The notes: generated from the sequence alone by a model not told the origin. Shown: positions 10,229 to 19,425, counted from the stretch's first letter. The stretch: DNA of 22,364 bases from Phaeoceros laevis (GCA_049999765.1 JBNGIQ010009359.1:1-22364); one strand, 5' to 3'. A program made the numbers and translations.

Positions 10229-11645
10229 TCAGCTGCAAGCCAGAGTCGTCTTGATTCTTTCAAGCTTACTCCTGTGCTCGTCGGGGATCTGGCCCACTGC
10301 TACCATTCCCTCAACTTTATCCTTCAACTCTGCGATATCCCTCTTCTTTTTCTCCTCTAACTCTGCCTTCAACTGTGAGCACAAACAAGCAGTAAGCAGC
10401 AATCGTCAGCTCAGGCTTGTCAATGAGGACAAGCAACCAACTCGCACGAACTCGGCCTGCACTGCTGAACTCTTGCTAAGCTCTGTCTAAACAGATCTTA
10501 CTGATGAGTGGTTTTCGTACTGACCCTCTCAATGATGTCGGCCGCTAACTTTGTCCTTGACTTTCTGGACAAAACGTCTGTGGTTTTCAGGTGGGAGCTC
10601 CCCAGCCACTTTCATGGTTTCCACCTTATCGCTCAACTCAGCTATCTCTCTTTTCTTATCCTCTGTTATTTCCATTCCAGACTTTACCCCACCACCACAC
10701 AGTCCCTCAAGGTGTCATTCATGTGTGTGCATCCTAGTCGACTGGTTCTACAGCCTTTGTCCAGAATACTCTCGAAAACACACGGGAACACTAAGCTCAG
10801 CAAGACGCACATTGAGTTTGCAGGACAAGATTCTCTCACCCTTTCAGCTCGAGTCTTGGCGTCTGCAATTGCTCTCTCCGCTTCTTCGTGAGCACGAGCT
10901 TTAATAAGCACCGCTTTTTCATTAGCTTTAGCCACAATCTTGTCCGCCTCTATCTGAAGAATCAGCACACCAACCACAAAAATTACAACGAAAATCACTC
11001 ACTTCGGAAGCAAGATCCGCAGTAGCGTAACACCAGTAGCCTACCTGCGCCTCCGCAACGTACTGATCTGCTCGCATCTCCTCCTTTTTCTTCCGCTCCA
11101 GAGCTTTAGCCTCCTCGTGCAACCTCTGCTTCTCTGCCTTAGCCTACACCAGGCACCACAGCATGAGCGCCACACGGCAGGGCACAAGGCGCAAAAATGG
11201 CCGTGCCGGAATCCGGGCCAACCTGCAGAGCTTGTGCCCGGGCTTCAAGCTTCCGAATCTCCGACTCCAAGTACGCCATTGCCTCCGAGGAAACCCTCTC
11301 CCGGTGCGCATCCGCCAGCGCCTGCGCTTTCTCGTTGATAGACCTAGTTCCCGGGGACGTCACCCCAGTTTGCGTGGGAGAAATCGGCCCTGTTTTGGCC
11401 ATCTCACCCCTCTCTATGGATGTTCGTCCATCGCTAGCAACCTCCTGCCCGTTGCGCTGGAGCGGGACCACCGTAGGCCTCGTCTCAGGAATGGTAGCCG
11501 GCACCTGCCCTCCGCTGACGGTCGTGTTCTCCTCCCGGGAGAGGTCGGGGGCGAAGTTCGTGGCAGTCGGGGACTGGGGCGCCTTGGTATTTCTTCTCGT
11601 AGCCACCAGCTCTGGCCCATCAGTCTCTCGGTACGCCTGCGCCAT
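10229..11645 (-). CDS. coiled-coil protein of unknown function
   Basis: Minus-strand exons: 11645-11223, 11143-11045, 10953-10840, 10372-10229. All are GT-AG and phase 0, giving 259 aa from the ATG at 11645. Residues 1-100 are Pro/Thr/Ser-rich and probably disordered. From about 103 to the end the protein is charged and Ala/Glu/Lys/Arg-rich, with long heptad-like helix: NEKAQALADAHRERV, LHEEAKALERKKKEEMRAD, AHEEAERAIADAKTRAER. It ends with KKKRDIAELKDKVEGM, a short VGQIPDEHR turn and a last helix. No signal peptide or membrane segment is seen. I do not recognise the family; a cytoskeletal, membrane-associated or stress-related coiled-coil role would be a guess. A second, diverged copy of the last exon lies inside the final intron (10681-10529). 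Two CACGT elements lie ~140-170 bp upstream. Confidence 0.75.
10529..10681 (-). other. duplicated copy of the coiled-coil gene's last exon (alternative or decaying exon)
   Basis: Reading on the minus strand from about 10681 to the TGA at 10531-10529 gives MEITEDKKREIAEL, SDKVETMKVAGELPPENHRR and a short tail. This parallels the terminal exon (KKKRDIAELKDKVEGM, VAVGQIPDEHRS), including its own in-frame stop. A phase-compatible acceptor exists only at a poor site (AAAG before 10681, preceded by G-rich rather than pyrimidine-rich sequence). A better-looking CAG acceptor near 10665 would be out of frame. It could be an alternative 3' terminal exon, an occasional internal exon through a weak GTCAAG donor, or a decaying duplicate. 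Confidence 0.6.
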
Positions 11646-11782
11646 AGTCAGAATTCTCTGTAGCGGAGGGTCTCAAGGGATTAGAAGATGCAAAGCGATC
11701 AAAGGTGGAAGGGAAGGGTGCTGGCGCAATGTAAGCCCAAGTACAAGTTCTTGAGGCAGTAGTGACACTTGGTCAGCCGTTC

Positions 11783-11819
11783 GCCCGCCACGTTTGGCTC
11801 AAGAGCCCGCCACGTGTGG
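11783..11819. promoter_or_regulatory. paired G-box/ABRE-like elements
   Basis: Two 15-bp direct copies differ at one base: GCCCGCCACGTTTGG (11783-11797) and GCCCGCCACGTGTGG (11805-11819), 22 bp apart. The second contains the perfect G-box CACGTG with CCACGTGT, an ABRE-type core bound by bZIP and bHLH factors. They lie 138-174 bp upstream of the coiled-coil gene ATG, a typical position for functional elements. Paired ABREs often confer abscisic acid or drought response in plants; that role here is inference. Confidence 0.55.
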
Positions 11820-12538
11820 TCTCTTCGCAGGGTGTTGATTTGTTATTAGCCTGTCGACATATCAATGTACTCAGTAGACTCTCAGTAGTACTTACTACTT
11901 ACTGCACTCCTTGAAATTGGACATTGGAAATCTCCTTCGTACTATTAATAAAGCCTCTTCTTTGTGGTAGTATATGGAGAGCATCCCGACTCCCGAGAGA
12001 CGAGAGCTGGTGCGATGTAATAAATAATAAAATCTCAAGCTTCCCCAATTCGAGAGGCAGAGGATAACACTTGGGAAGAGCTGGTTGGCTGGCACGTCCG
12101 AGAGCAATCTGCTTAGGCTGATGAGCAGCTTCCCTATGAGAATCAAAGCACGAGCTGGTGGATTCGTTCACTAAGCCCAGGTGGAGAAATGGTGCGTTGG
12201 GAACTTCTGTTCGTACTGGCACTATTGGAGTTTGATGCCCTAGGGCCTATGCGTCGCCGCTCGATTGGTCGTTGTTAGAAATTCACAGCCTGCTTATTTT
12301 TAAAATTATAAATGACGGGGCTACGGAAATACTGAAGCCTTGCGTCTCCCAGATTCTCTGGTACGCAAGACTCGTGGTGGAGGTGGAACCTCCCGTGCAA
12401 CCAATGGCGTTGCCACCATGGATTTTCAACATCAGAAGGCCACAACGAGACGTCATAACAAATTTGCTACCTCCTGCCGGGTCATAACAGACTACAATTC
12501 CTGGTACCACGCCAATATTCGCAGCATGTAACTGGCAC

Positions 12539-12544
12539 CCAAAA
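12539..12544 (-). terminator. Pol III T-run terminator of tRNA-Ile
   Basis: On the minus strand, about 25 nt past the tRNA 3' end, an uninterrupted TTTT occurs (AAAA on the + strand), a minimal RNA polymerase III terminator. Confidence 0.5.
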
Positions 12545-12568
12545 GAAGGCTAAATCAGTCTAGATCAC

Positions 12569-12642
12569 TGCTCCCGGCGGGGCTCGAACCCGCGACCTTC
12601 GGCTCATAAGACCGATGCTCTAACCAACTGAGCTACGGGAGC
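12569..12642 (-). tRNA. tRNA-Ile (anticodon UAU), intronless
   Basis: The minus strand folds as a complete 74-nt cloverleaf. Acceptor stem GCTCCCG (5' end at 12642) pairs with CGGGAGC, with discriminator A at 12569. D arm GCTC-AGTTGGTTA-GAGC; anticodon stem TCGGT/GCCGA with loop CTTATGA, hence anticodon TAT; five-base variable loop; T arm GCGGG-TTCGAGC-CCCGC. The internal Pol III A box (TAGCTCAGTTGG) and B box (GGTTCGAGCCC) are intact. It would read AUA isoleucine codons. Lack of an intron is normal for plants, where mainly tRNA-Tyr and elongator tRNA-Met genes are split. No CCA is encoded, as expected for a nuclear gene. Confidence 0.93.
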
Positions 12643-13228
12643 TCGCGTCCACATTTGACTTAACAACGGATATGAAACTTAAGTAATTGACTCTGACGCC
12701 GTTCCGCGCACGTCGAATATGCGTGTCCTACTCCACCTCCGATCGTCCCGGGGGTGGACATGCCTGCCTGCCTGCGCGCCTTCCGTCCAGTCCACGCCGC
12801 CTGACTCGCTAACCTCTCCGCCTGACTTGCCTTCCACCTGGCATTTTCACTTTGGCACATTCTCCCCGGATGCTTTTGCACTGCCTACTACCGTCCCCCA
12901 AGGCTGGTGTGTCCACAGTGCAAGTCCCGCTGCTCAATTGACTTCGCCTCTCGCTAGCCCTGCTCCTACAATCTTGTTACTGAGCTCAGGTTGATCGGCA
13001 GATTTTGGTGTGGGATGCGAGCAGGATTGGTCTCTGCACTGCTGGCAGGAGGGAGGACCTGCGTAACCTGCCGAGGTTGCGTGTCAGGGAGGTTAATTGG
13101 AGCAGCAAAGGAGGATTCCAGCGCTCTGCGGAAACTGGGTTCCAGATCTGAGCAAGAATTGGGCTTCGATTGACACGAGCGGACGGCTTTTAAAAATTAG
13201 AGCACACCGGTTGGAACCTGTAGGAACC
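12643..13228 (+). promoter_or_regulatory. promoter and 5' leader region of SPD1 gene
   Basis: This region holds no supported coding exon. It includes a TGCCTGCCTGCC short repeat near 12758 and C/T-rich blocks at 12775-12960, typical of a plant core promoter and leader. The SPD1 frame is open upstream to 13097, but without an ATG before 13229. Confidence 0.4.
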
Positions 13229-15733
13229 ATGCATGCGAATGGGAGTGTCTGTTGTTCTTCAGGTCTGGTTCCTGGATCTTTGCTGGCCAAGGAGTCTCCA
13301 ATTGGTCGAAGTCACTTGTCTGGTGCACCTGGGACGATTCTCTGTAGGGTCGCAGTGGGTAAGGGAGGGGTAGGTGTGTCGTGTGGTGTCTCAGATGGAG
13401 TCAGCTCCTTTGGGTACAGTGCTTCTCGCGTCAGTGTGGGGTCGGCAGCGTCGAGGAAGAGGTTGTCGCCCATTTCGCTTGCACGAAGTGGGGGAGACGC
13501 GCAGCAGGGCGGGGTGGAGGAAGGAGCCGTGCTGGTGCGGGATGATTTAGACAAGATGCTGCAGGTGAGGATCTTGGGCTTGAATGGGACTTTAGTTTGA
13601 TGTGGACAGGGGCTTCTAGGGGAGACTGCTCATGGGTTTGAAGTGTTGGGACGGTGGCAGGTTCTTCCGGAGGGCCTACGAGGGAACCTGTTGAGCCATT
13701 CTCGTCGGGCAGAGCTCTTGGAGGTATCCTGTCTCGGTTTCGTGCCTGTCTTTGATGTGTTAGCACTGTAAGGTGGTGCGCAGATGTTTAGTGAGTCATC
13801 TCTTTTGCTGGGAGGAGTACAGTAAAAGGCGTGCACGTTCTTGACGGTGTCTCTTTGACGACAGGTTGTACTGGATTTGGGCAGACGACCTGAGGCTCGG
13901 TTTCTTGGTGATGGAGAAGTGGAGTTTTTGAGAGAAGACGAGGTATGGTTGAAGTTTAAGTTGGAGTTTCAAAGGAAGGTTATAGCGTTGCAAAAAATGC
14001 CTACATTCTTGAAGTTGATTCCTGTCGACCAGTTTGACGTTCTCATGTGAGGGGTTGGTGCATTGCTATGGTTGTTGAGCAGATTACCAGAGAAGACATA
14101 CAGGCAGCAGTTTCCGCAGTAGGGGAATTTGGAGGGGACAATCGTGCTGGCATTGAAGGCACATTGCACAGAATATCAGCTATACGAAGCCGTAAAGGCC
14201 TGATTGTGGGGCTTACCTGTAGGGTGGGACGGGCAGTTACAGGACATATTGACATGGTGCGAGATGTTCTACACGCTGGTCAAAGCATTCTGTTTCTTGG
14301 AAGGTATGTTGTGCACAGGGTAGCATCTTACCCTTATGTTGGGTTTTGTAGCAAGACACTCGTTTGCCATGCATTTACCTGTGGGTTTGTGAATGGACGC
14401 AGTCCAGGAGTTGGCAAGACAACTGTGATTCGAGAAATAGCTCGAGTGCTGTCACTTGATTTGCACAAGAGGGTGGTAAGCAGGATGCCCACACTTCCAT
14501 GATGTTTACATTCATTGCTGACGGATGGTCGAAAATTGTGGGAGACAGTAACCATTCCTATCTATGCAGGTTATTGTGGACACCAGCAATGAAATCGGTG
14601 GTGATGGAGATGTGCCACATCCTGCCATTGGTGGTGCTCGTAGAATGCAAGTACCAGACCCATCAATGCAGCACAAAGTCATGGTGGAGGCTGTTGAGAA
14701 TCATATGCCTCAAGTTGTCATTGTGGATGAAATTGGCACGGAAGCTGAAGCGCTGGCATGTCGGACCATTGCGGAGCGAGGAGTCATGTTGGTGGGGACT
14801 GCTCATGGCCAGAAGCTGGAAAATCTTATAAAGAACCCTACCTTGTGTGACTTGGTGGGTTTCTGTTTCCAAATACCAGTGAATTGTTAACTTCCAGTAA
14901 CTCGAGTATGTGGTGTCTTACTCCTTCACGGCTTTGGAAATGTTTCCTGTTCAGGTTGGTGGTGTACAAACTGTGACCCTTGGAGATGAAGAAGCTCGCT
15001 CTAGGGGCACACAGAAAAGTGTTTTGGAGAGGAAAGCTCCACCTACTTTTCCTCTTCTGATAGAAATGCGGGAACGGAGTCATTGGGTGGCCCATCAGGT
15101 AAAATTCTGAATGAAAGTCGTGTCCTTGAAAATTTCACCTTTCGTTGACATAACACTACTCCTACTCATTTTGCAGACAGATAGAAGTGTCGACTGTCTT
15201 CTACATGGCAGAAAACCCTATGTGGAGGTACACATTTAATCTAGCAAGGTGCACTTTGACCTATGCATATTTTTCCTCCAATAGTTGTACAGTTTCTGAT
15301 AGGTGTATTTTGCAGGTTCGCACAAGAGATGATGAGTTCAAAGTAGTGATTGAGAGAAAACTATACGATAGTGGTACAGGCAGCAAATTGGATGGGGACT
15401 GGGAAAGCAATAACAACACTTCTTCTCTGCCTATACTGAAAGGATCTATTGAGGATGTCCAGGAGACCTACAACTGGGTTTCAAAACTAGGTTTGCTCGA
15501 CTTCTATAGATACCTATTCCATCTTTGCTGGTATGCTAATCACTTTCTAATTATGCTCTCTAGGTTATGTGCCAGACAAAGATGCTATTGTGGACCGCGG
15601 TGTCTCATTCAGCTACATTGGGAGGCGAGGTTTCTTGGAGGAGTATGAGGAGGAGAACTACGGGTATGGTAGTTCTGGGTCTGCTGGGAAAAGGGGCTCA
15701 AAACGAGGTCCTCGTGGGGTGCGGCCTCGGTAA
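13229..15733 (+). CDS. SPD1: plastid P-loop ATPase, Ycf45/SPD1 family
   Basis: Ten exons: 13229-13564, 13661-13723, 13865-13942, 14083-14303, 14403-14475, 14570-14854, 14955-15098, 15177-15227, 15316-15490, 15564-15733. All are GT-AG and phases agree, about 531 aa. The ~100-residue N-terminus is Ser/Gly/Arg-rich, a chloroplast transit peptide. The family core follows: [11 protein letters not shown]...[16 protein letters not shown], then [20 protein letters not shown]. The Walker [10 protein letters not shown] is at 232-240, [16 protein letters not shown] follows, and the Walker [11 protein letters not shown] is at about 306-315. GTAHG and [17 protein letters not shown] come next. The C-terminus has [13 protein letters not shown] and an Arg/Gly/Lys-rich tail. 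This matches Ycf45 of algal plastids and cyanobacteria and Arabidopsis SPD1, needed for plastid development in seedlings. The biochemical substrate is not clear. The 21-codon second exon is short but carries conserved residues, which confirms the model. Confidence 0.94.
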
Positions 15734-16272
15734 CACTGCAGACCAGTGGAGGGATGGATCAGACAAGCAGGGTACATCATGCTTGCTGATCTTGTAACAT
15801 TCGACGACAAAAAAATTGAAGGCAGAGTGTGTGAGGTGAACAATTGTGCTTCGTACCATGCCTGATTGTAGATAGCTGTTACTTTTGTTTTAGGTTTTAG
15901 TTTCGATTCATTCATGGGTGCAGCCAAAGCTGCCCACTTGTCATTCGCATCCAGGACAAAAGCTGCAATTCAAGAACTAGAAAGTATATTTGCTAGTGGT
16001 TTGGAACTTAGAAGCATAGGAAAATTTACTGCCCTGAAGCATTCACATGGTGGTCTTCGAAAGACTGATGTAAATTATCATTTACTGAATTAACAGAAAT
16101 AAAATGCAAGAACCGTTCTTGCTAAGCACCACGTCGGCAAGGTGGCCCATCTGAATTGGCAACCTGGCGTCGTCGCAAAGTGACACTTGCAGCTGACAAT
16201 GCCACTCTCCTACTGTATTTTGCTGCAAAGTTTTGCCTTCGTGTCGTAATCGAGCGCTATTTCGAAGTTGCC
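15734..16272 (+). other. SPD1 3' UTR and PIG-X promoter/leader
   Basis: An AATAAA at 16098-16103, about 365 nt after the SPD1 stop, is a plausible polyadenylation signal. Only ~170 bases remain between it and the PIG-X ATG, so the PIG-X promoter overlaps the SPD1 3' end. No other gene is seen. Confidence 0.55.
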
Positions 16273-17214
16273 ATGGCGCTGGTGATACATCAAAGCTGCA
16301 ACGTGCTCGTTTTTCTTCTTACTCTCGTCGTATGGCCGAACTGTGGTATCAGCCTGGCAGAGAAAGAACCTCATGCAATAGTTCAGCATGTAGAGAGGAC
16401 TCTTGAAGGTGGTGGGGCTCATCGGCAGCTTCGCACTCTCCTCACTGTAAGCCTTAAAGACTGGCCTGCTGCTGCTAGACAAGAATGTGACATTGCTCTG
16501 CTGGAGAAGCTGCCAAAGGCTCTGTTCGCAGACTCGTTCGAGTTGCAAGGATTGCAGAATAAAGGAGGTGAATATTCAATACACAGGTGGCTGTTGTTCT
16601 TTTGCGCATGTCTTTCTCAAATGTTTGAGCTTTTGCTGAAACAGCTTTCAAGCGAGCCCATGTCTTTGGAGACACAAACTTGGAGCAACCAGCGTCTCGA
16701 TCCAAGGAGTGTGTCGTTGAGATACAAGCACCAACTACCAAGTCGGACCATCACCATCACGAATTTCACCTGCACACAGATATCAAACTCCCACTACATG
16801 CACGTTACCCGGTATGCTGCGGACCACAAGGCTAAATTTAGGGTTGAATGTTTTCTTACAATCCATGAAATCGGCAGGAATAATCGTCTTGCTCTTCTGC
16901 AGGCTGTGAGTAAAGAGAGCCACTCTGCGGTGCACATCCCCTTGCCGGATGTTTCAGTGCAGTGCAGCAATTTACGCGACAAGGGATCTCCTTTAGGTCA
17001 GCACATTCCAGTTACCTGGGGACATAAGCTGCCAGAAGCGCTGGTCTGGCGGATACCGGCCGGCAACCCTTCTCATTCCCGCTTTGTCAGTGTTGGCACT
17101 GCCTTGGCCGCCGTGGCAGGGGTTCTCGTCATCCTCCTCGTTTCCGTGAGTGCTTACTCTCACCGACATCCAATATCAGTCCACAACATCGGTCGTAAGC
17201 TGCATCTCCTCTGA
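16273..17214 (+). CDS. PIGX: PIG-X/PBN1-type GPI mannosyltransferase I subunit
   Basis: Exons: 16273-16567, 16645-16811, 16903-17214 (GT-AG, phases 1 and 0), 257 aa. The ATG at 16273 opens a signal peptide (hydrophobic VLVFLLTLVVW). The luminal domain carries the family landmarks: HRQLRTLL, CDIALLEKLPKALFADSFEL, then after intron 1 AHVFGDTNLE and DIKLPLHARYP, then IPLPDVSVQC and ALVWRIPAGN. A single C-terminal membrane helix (GTALAAVAGVLVILLVSV) and short tail complete the protein. PIG-X stabilises the catalytic PIG-M subunit, which adds the first mannose of the GPI anchor in the ER. Unspliced translation appears to run open through both introns, but exon 2 is then read in the wrong frame; only the spliced model restores LPLHARYP. 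A donor-like GTGAGT at 17145 could give a different short tail. Confidence 0.88.
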   Translation: MALVIHQSCNVLVFLLTLVVWPNCGISLAEKEPHAIVQHVERTLEGGGAHRQLRTLLTVSLKDWPAAARQECDIALLEKLPKALFADSFELQGLQNKGGEYSIHRWLLFFCACLSQMFELLLKQLSSEPMSLETQTWSNQRLDPRSVSLRYKHQLPSRTITITNFTCTQISNSHYMHVTRYAADHKAKFRVECFLTIHEIGRNNRLALLQAVSKESHSAVHIPLPDVSVQCSNLRDKGSPLGQHIPVTWGHKLPEALVWRIPAGNPSHSRFVSVGTALAAVAGVLVILLVSVSAYSHRHPISVHNIGRKLHLL

Positions 17215-17457
17215 AAACGCATGTCTTGAGCAACGGACAAAATCCGCCATGTGTAGGACACTTTCGCAAGGCTAGCAGGGAGGCAACATCTTTGCATTTT
17301 GTTCTTCCCCTGCAAGTTGCAACCACCAAAAATTCATTTGGTTTTTGGAGTACACAGTAGACCAATCCAAGGTTTGCGATCCTCCTACGTAATTTTGAAT
17401 ATTTAGTTCTTGCGCTAAAGAAGCGGTAGGAGGAAATTCCTTCTCGAAGCCCTGACC

Positions 17458-19425
17458 ATGGCGGCAGCCGGGCATTGCAGCTGCCTCTCAGGAGCAGCGG
17501 CCTCACGATGCAATCTGCCTTCCTTACCTTCTTCTTCCTTCCTTGGGACCAGGGTGCTTTGCAGAAGAGTATGCTCATCCACGAATGCCAGAAGCAGCGA
17601 TGGGTGCCCTTCCAGTTTGAAGGTGTTGTGTATGGCCAAGAAGGGAGGGAGGAAAGCAGGGGGTGCTGGAACTGGATCCGGATCAGCGCCTCCGAAGGAA
17701 AGAAGCTCAGGAGGTGGAGGTACTGCAGTTGCGGAAAAGGGAGCAGCTTACGCCAACGAGACTCGGCAGATCATCCTCAGTGTGCGTAATCTGCGGAAGG
17801 TCACACCTATGGGGAAGGAGCTCCTGAAAAACATCAACATCGGCATGTACTTGGGAGCCAAAATCGGGGTCATTGGAGCCAACGGGTCAGGGAAAAGCAC
17901 GCTGTTGAAGATTTTAGCTAGTGTGGACACCAACTTCGATGGAGACAAGTACCTGGATCCAGGTATCCGTGTTGGATACCTGGCTCAGGAGCCAGAGCTC
18001 AGTGATGGAGCTACAGTGATGGAGAACATCGAGCCTGCGCTGGCTCAAACCCGGCAGCTGCTGTCGGATTTCGAACAAGTGAGTACGGACATGGCTTCGG
18101 GGGCTTCCGACATGGACAGGCTCATGGCGAAGATGGAGCAACTGCAAGCAGCTTTGGATGCCTGCAACGGATGGGAGCTTGAACGACAGCTCGATAGGGC
18201 TCTCAATGCGTTGCGATGTCCCCCGGGGGATGCTCTGGTGGAGCATTTGAGTGGCGGAGAGCGTAGGCGGGTTGCTCTTTGCCGTCTCCTGCTCCAGACT
18301 CCTGACATTTTACTCCTGGATGAGCCTACAAATCATTTGGATGCGGAAGCTGTGGCGTGGCTGGAGAGGTACCTGGCATCATTCAAAGGCACGGTGGTTG
18401 CCATCACGCACGACCGTTATTTCCTGGACAACGTTGCCGGGTGGATTTTGGAGCTGGACAGAGGCCAAGGTCTTCCATTTGAGGGCAACTACTCCTCCTG
18501 GCTGGAATCCAAGGCAAACCGGCTAGGTTTCGAGGAAAAGCAGCAGTCTGCCCTGCAGAAAACGATCAAGAGAGAGCTTGAGTGGATTCAGCAGAACGCC
18601 AAGGGCCAGCAGAAGAAGGGCAAGGCACGGCAACGAGCGTATGAGGAGCTACTGCAGAAAGCCAGCGAGTACCAGAAGGCCGAGAAACTGGAATCCATGT
18701 TCCTGCCCCCAGGCCCACGGCTAGGGAATGTGGTTGTGGAGGCTGAGAGCTTGCATAAAGCATTCAACGGCCGCGTTCTTATGGCAGGAATGAACTTTTC
18801 CTTGCCTCCTGGTGGGGTGGTAGGAGTTATTGGAGGCAATGGCGCAGGGAAGACGACATTGTTTAGGATGATTATGGGCCAGGAGAGTCCAGATCAAGGT
18901 TATCTGCGAGTGGGCGACACCGTAGCTCCTCTGTACGTTGATCAGTCGCGGGAGACGCTGGATGCTGACAAGAGCGTCTTTCAGGAAATCACAGACGGGA
19001 ACGAGGAAATCCTCTTAGGGGAGAGGAGGATGAATGGCCGTGCGTATTGCAGCTGGTTCAATTTCAGAGGTGCTGATCAACAAAAAAAGGTGGGTAATCT
19101 GTCAGGTGGAGAACGAAACCGCTTACACTTGGCCAAAGTCATGAAGAGGAGCGGAAATTTGCTGCTGCTGGACGAGCCTACGAATGACTTGGATGTCGAT
19201 ACACTACGAGCTTTAGAAGACGCCATCACCGACTTCGCAGGTTGCTGTGTAGTGATATCTCACGACCGGTGGTTCTTGGACAGGATCGCCACCCACATTC
19301 TTGCCTTCGAAGGCGACTCCAGCGTGGTGTGGTTTGAGGGGTCCTACTCCGATTACGAAGCAGATAGACGGAAGCGATTAGGTAACAAGGAGCCAACCAG
19401 AATGAAGTATGCTTCCTTGGCCTGA
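17458..19425 (+). CDS. ettA: EttA-type ABC-F ATPase, probably plastid-targeted
   Basis: A single uninterrupted exon of 655 aa, in contrast to its intron-rich neighbours. Residues 1-60 are Ala/Ser/Cys/Arg-rich without acids early on, a probable chloroplast transit peptide, followed by a Gly/Lys linker to ~95. There are two ABC domains. The first has Walker A GANGSGKST (139-147), LSGGE (264-268), Walker B LLLDEPTNHLD (285-295) and switch His 318. The second has GGNGAGKTT (459-467), LSGGE (548-552), LLLDEPTNDLD (569-579) and His 602. The intervening arm (349-420) has KRELEWIQQNAKGQQKKGKA. ITHDRYFLDNVAGWILELDR, FEGNYSSWLE, PPGPRLG and the C-terminal RMKY are characteristic of bacterial EttA, which binds the ribosomal E site and gates early elongation according to ATP/ADP ratio. 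A role on plastid or mitochondrial ribosomes is inferred. The start is the first ATG, 243 bases after the PIG-X stop. Confidence 0.93.
   Translation: MAAAGHCSCLSGAAASRCNLPSLPSSSFLGTRVLCRRVCSSTNARSSDGCPSSLKVLCMAKKGGRKAGGAGTGSGSAPPKERSSGGGGTAVAEKGAAYANETRQIILSVRNLRKVTPMGKELLKNINIGMYLGAKIGVIGANGSGKSTLLKILASVDTNFDGDKYLDPGIRVGYLAQEPELSDGATVMENIEPALAQTRQLLSDFEQVSTDMASGASDMDRLMAKMEQLQAALDACNGWELERQLDRALNALRCPPGDALVEHLSGGERRRVALCRLLLQTPDILLLDEPTNHLDAEAVAWLERYLASFKGTVVAITHDRYFLDNVAGWILELDRGQGLPFEGNYSSWLESKANRLGFEEKQQSALQKTIKRELEWIQQNAKGQQKKGKARQRAYEELLQKASEYQKAEKLESMFLPPGPRLGNVVVEAESLHKAFNGRVLMAGMNFSLPPGGVVGVIGGNGAGKTTLFRMIMGQESPDQGYLRVGDTVAPLYVDQSRETLDADKSVFQEITDGNEEILLGERRMNGRAYCSWFNFRGADQQKKVGNLSGGERNRLHLAKVMKRSGNLLLLDEPTNDLDVDTLRALEDAITDFAGCCVVISHDRWFLDRIATHILAFEGDSSVVWFEGSYSDYEADRRKRLGNKEPTRMKYASLA

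Larger units (their letters stand above)
11646..12568. promoter_or_regulatory. upstream region of coiled-coil gene; otherwise no gene seen
   Basis: The first ~250 bases form the promoter of the minus-strand coiled-coil gene and carry a repeated CACGT element (11783-11819). The rest is AT-rich with several AATAAA-like sequences (11946, 12018, 12022). The overlapping short frames on both strands match nothing I know. I see no supported gene at about 11900-12530. Confidence 0.45.

Noticed and set aside
11163-11754. Long + strand frames over 11163-11754
   Set aside because: They lie opposite exon 1 of the coiled-coil gene, whose multi-exon phase-consistent structure is far better supported.
12569-12642. 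Reading the tRNA as elongator Met (CAU)
   Set aside because: CAT appears only when reading the + strand; A and B boxes, T loop and stem orientation place the gene on the minus strand with anticodon TAT.
16156-17214. 352-codon single-exon protein
   Set aside because: It starts with TTG and reads exon 2 of PIG-X in the wrong frame through two introns; the spliced three-exon model recovers the family motifs.
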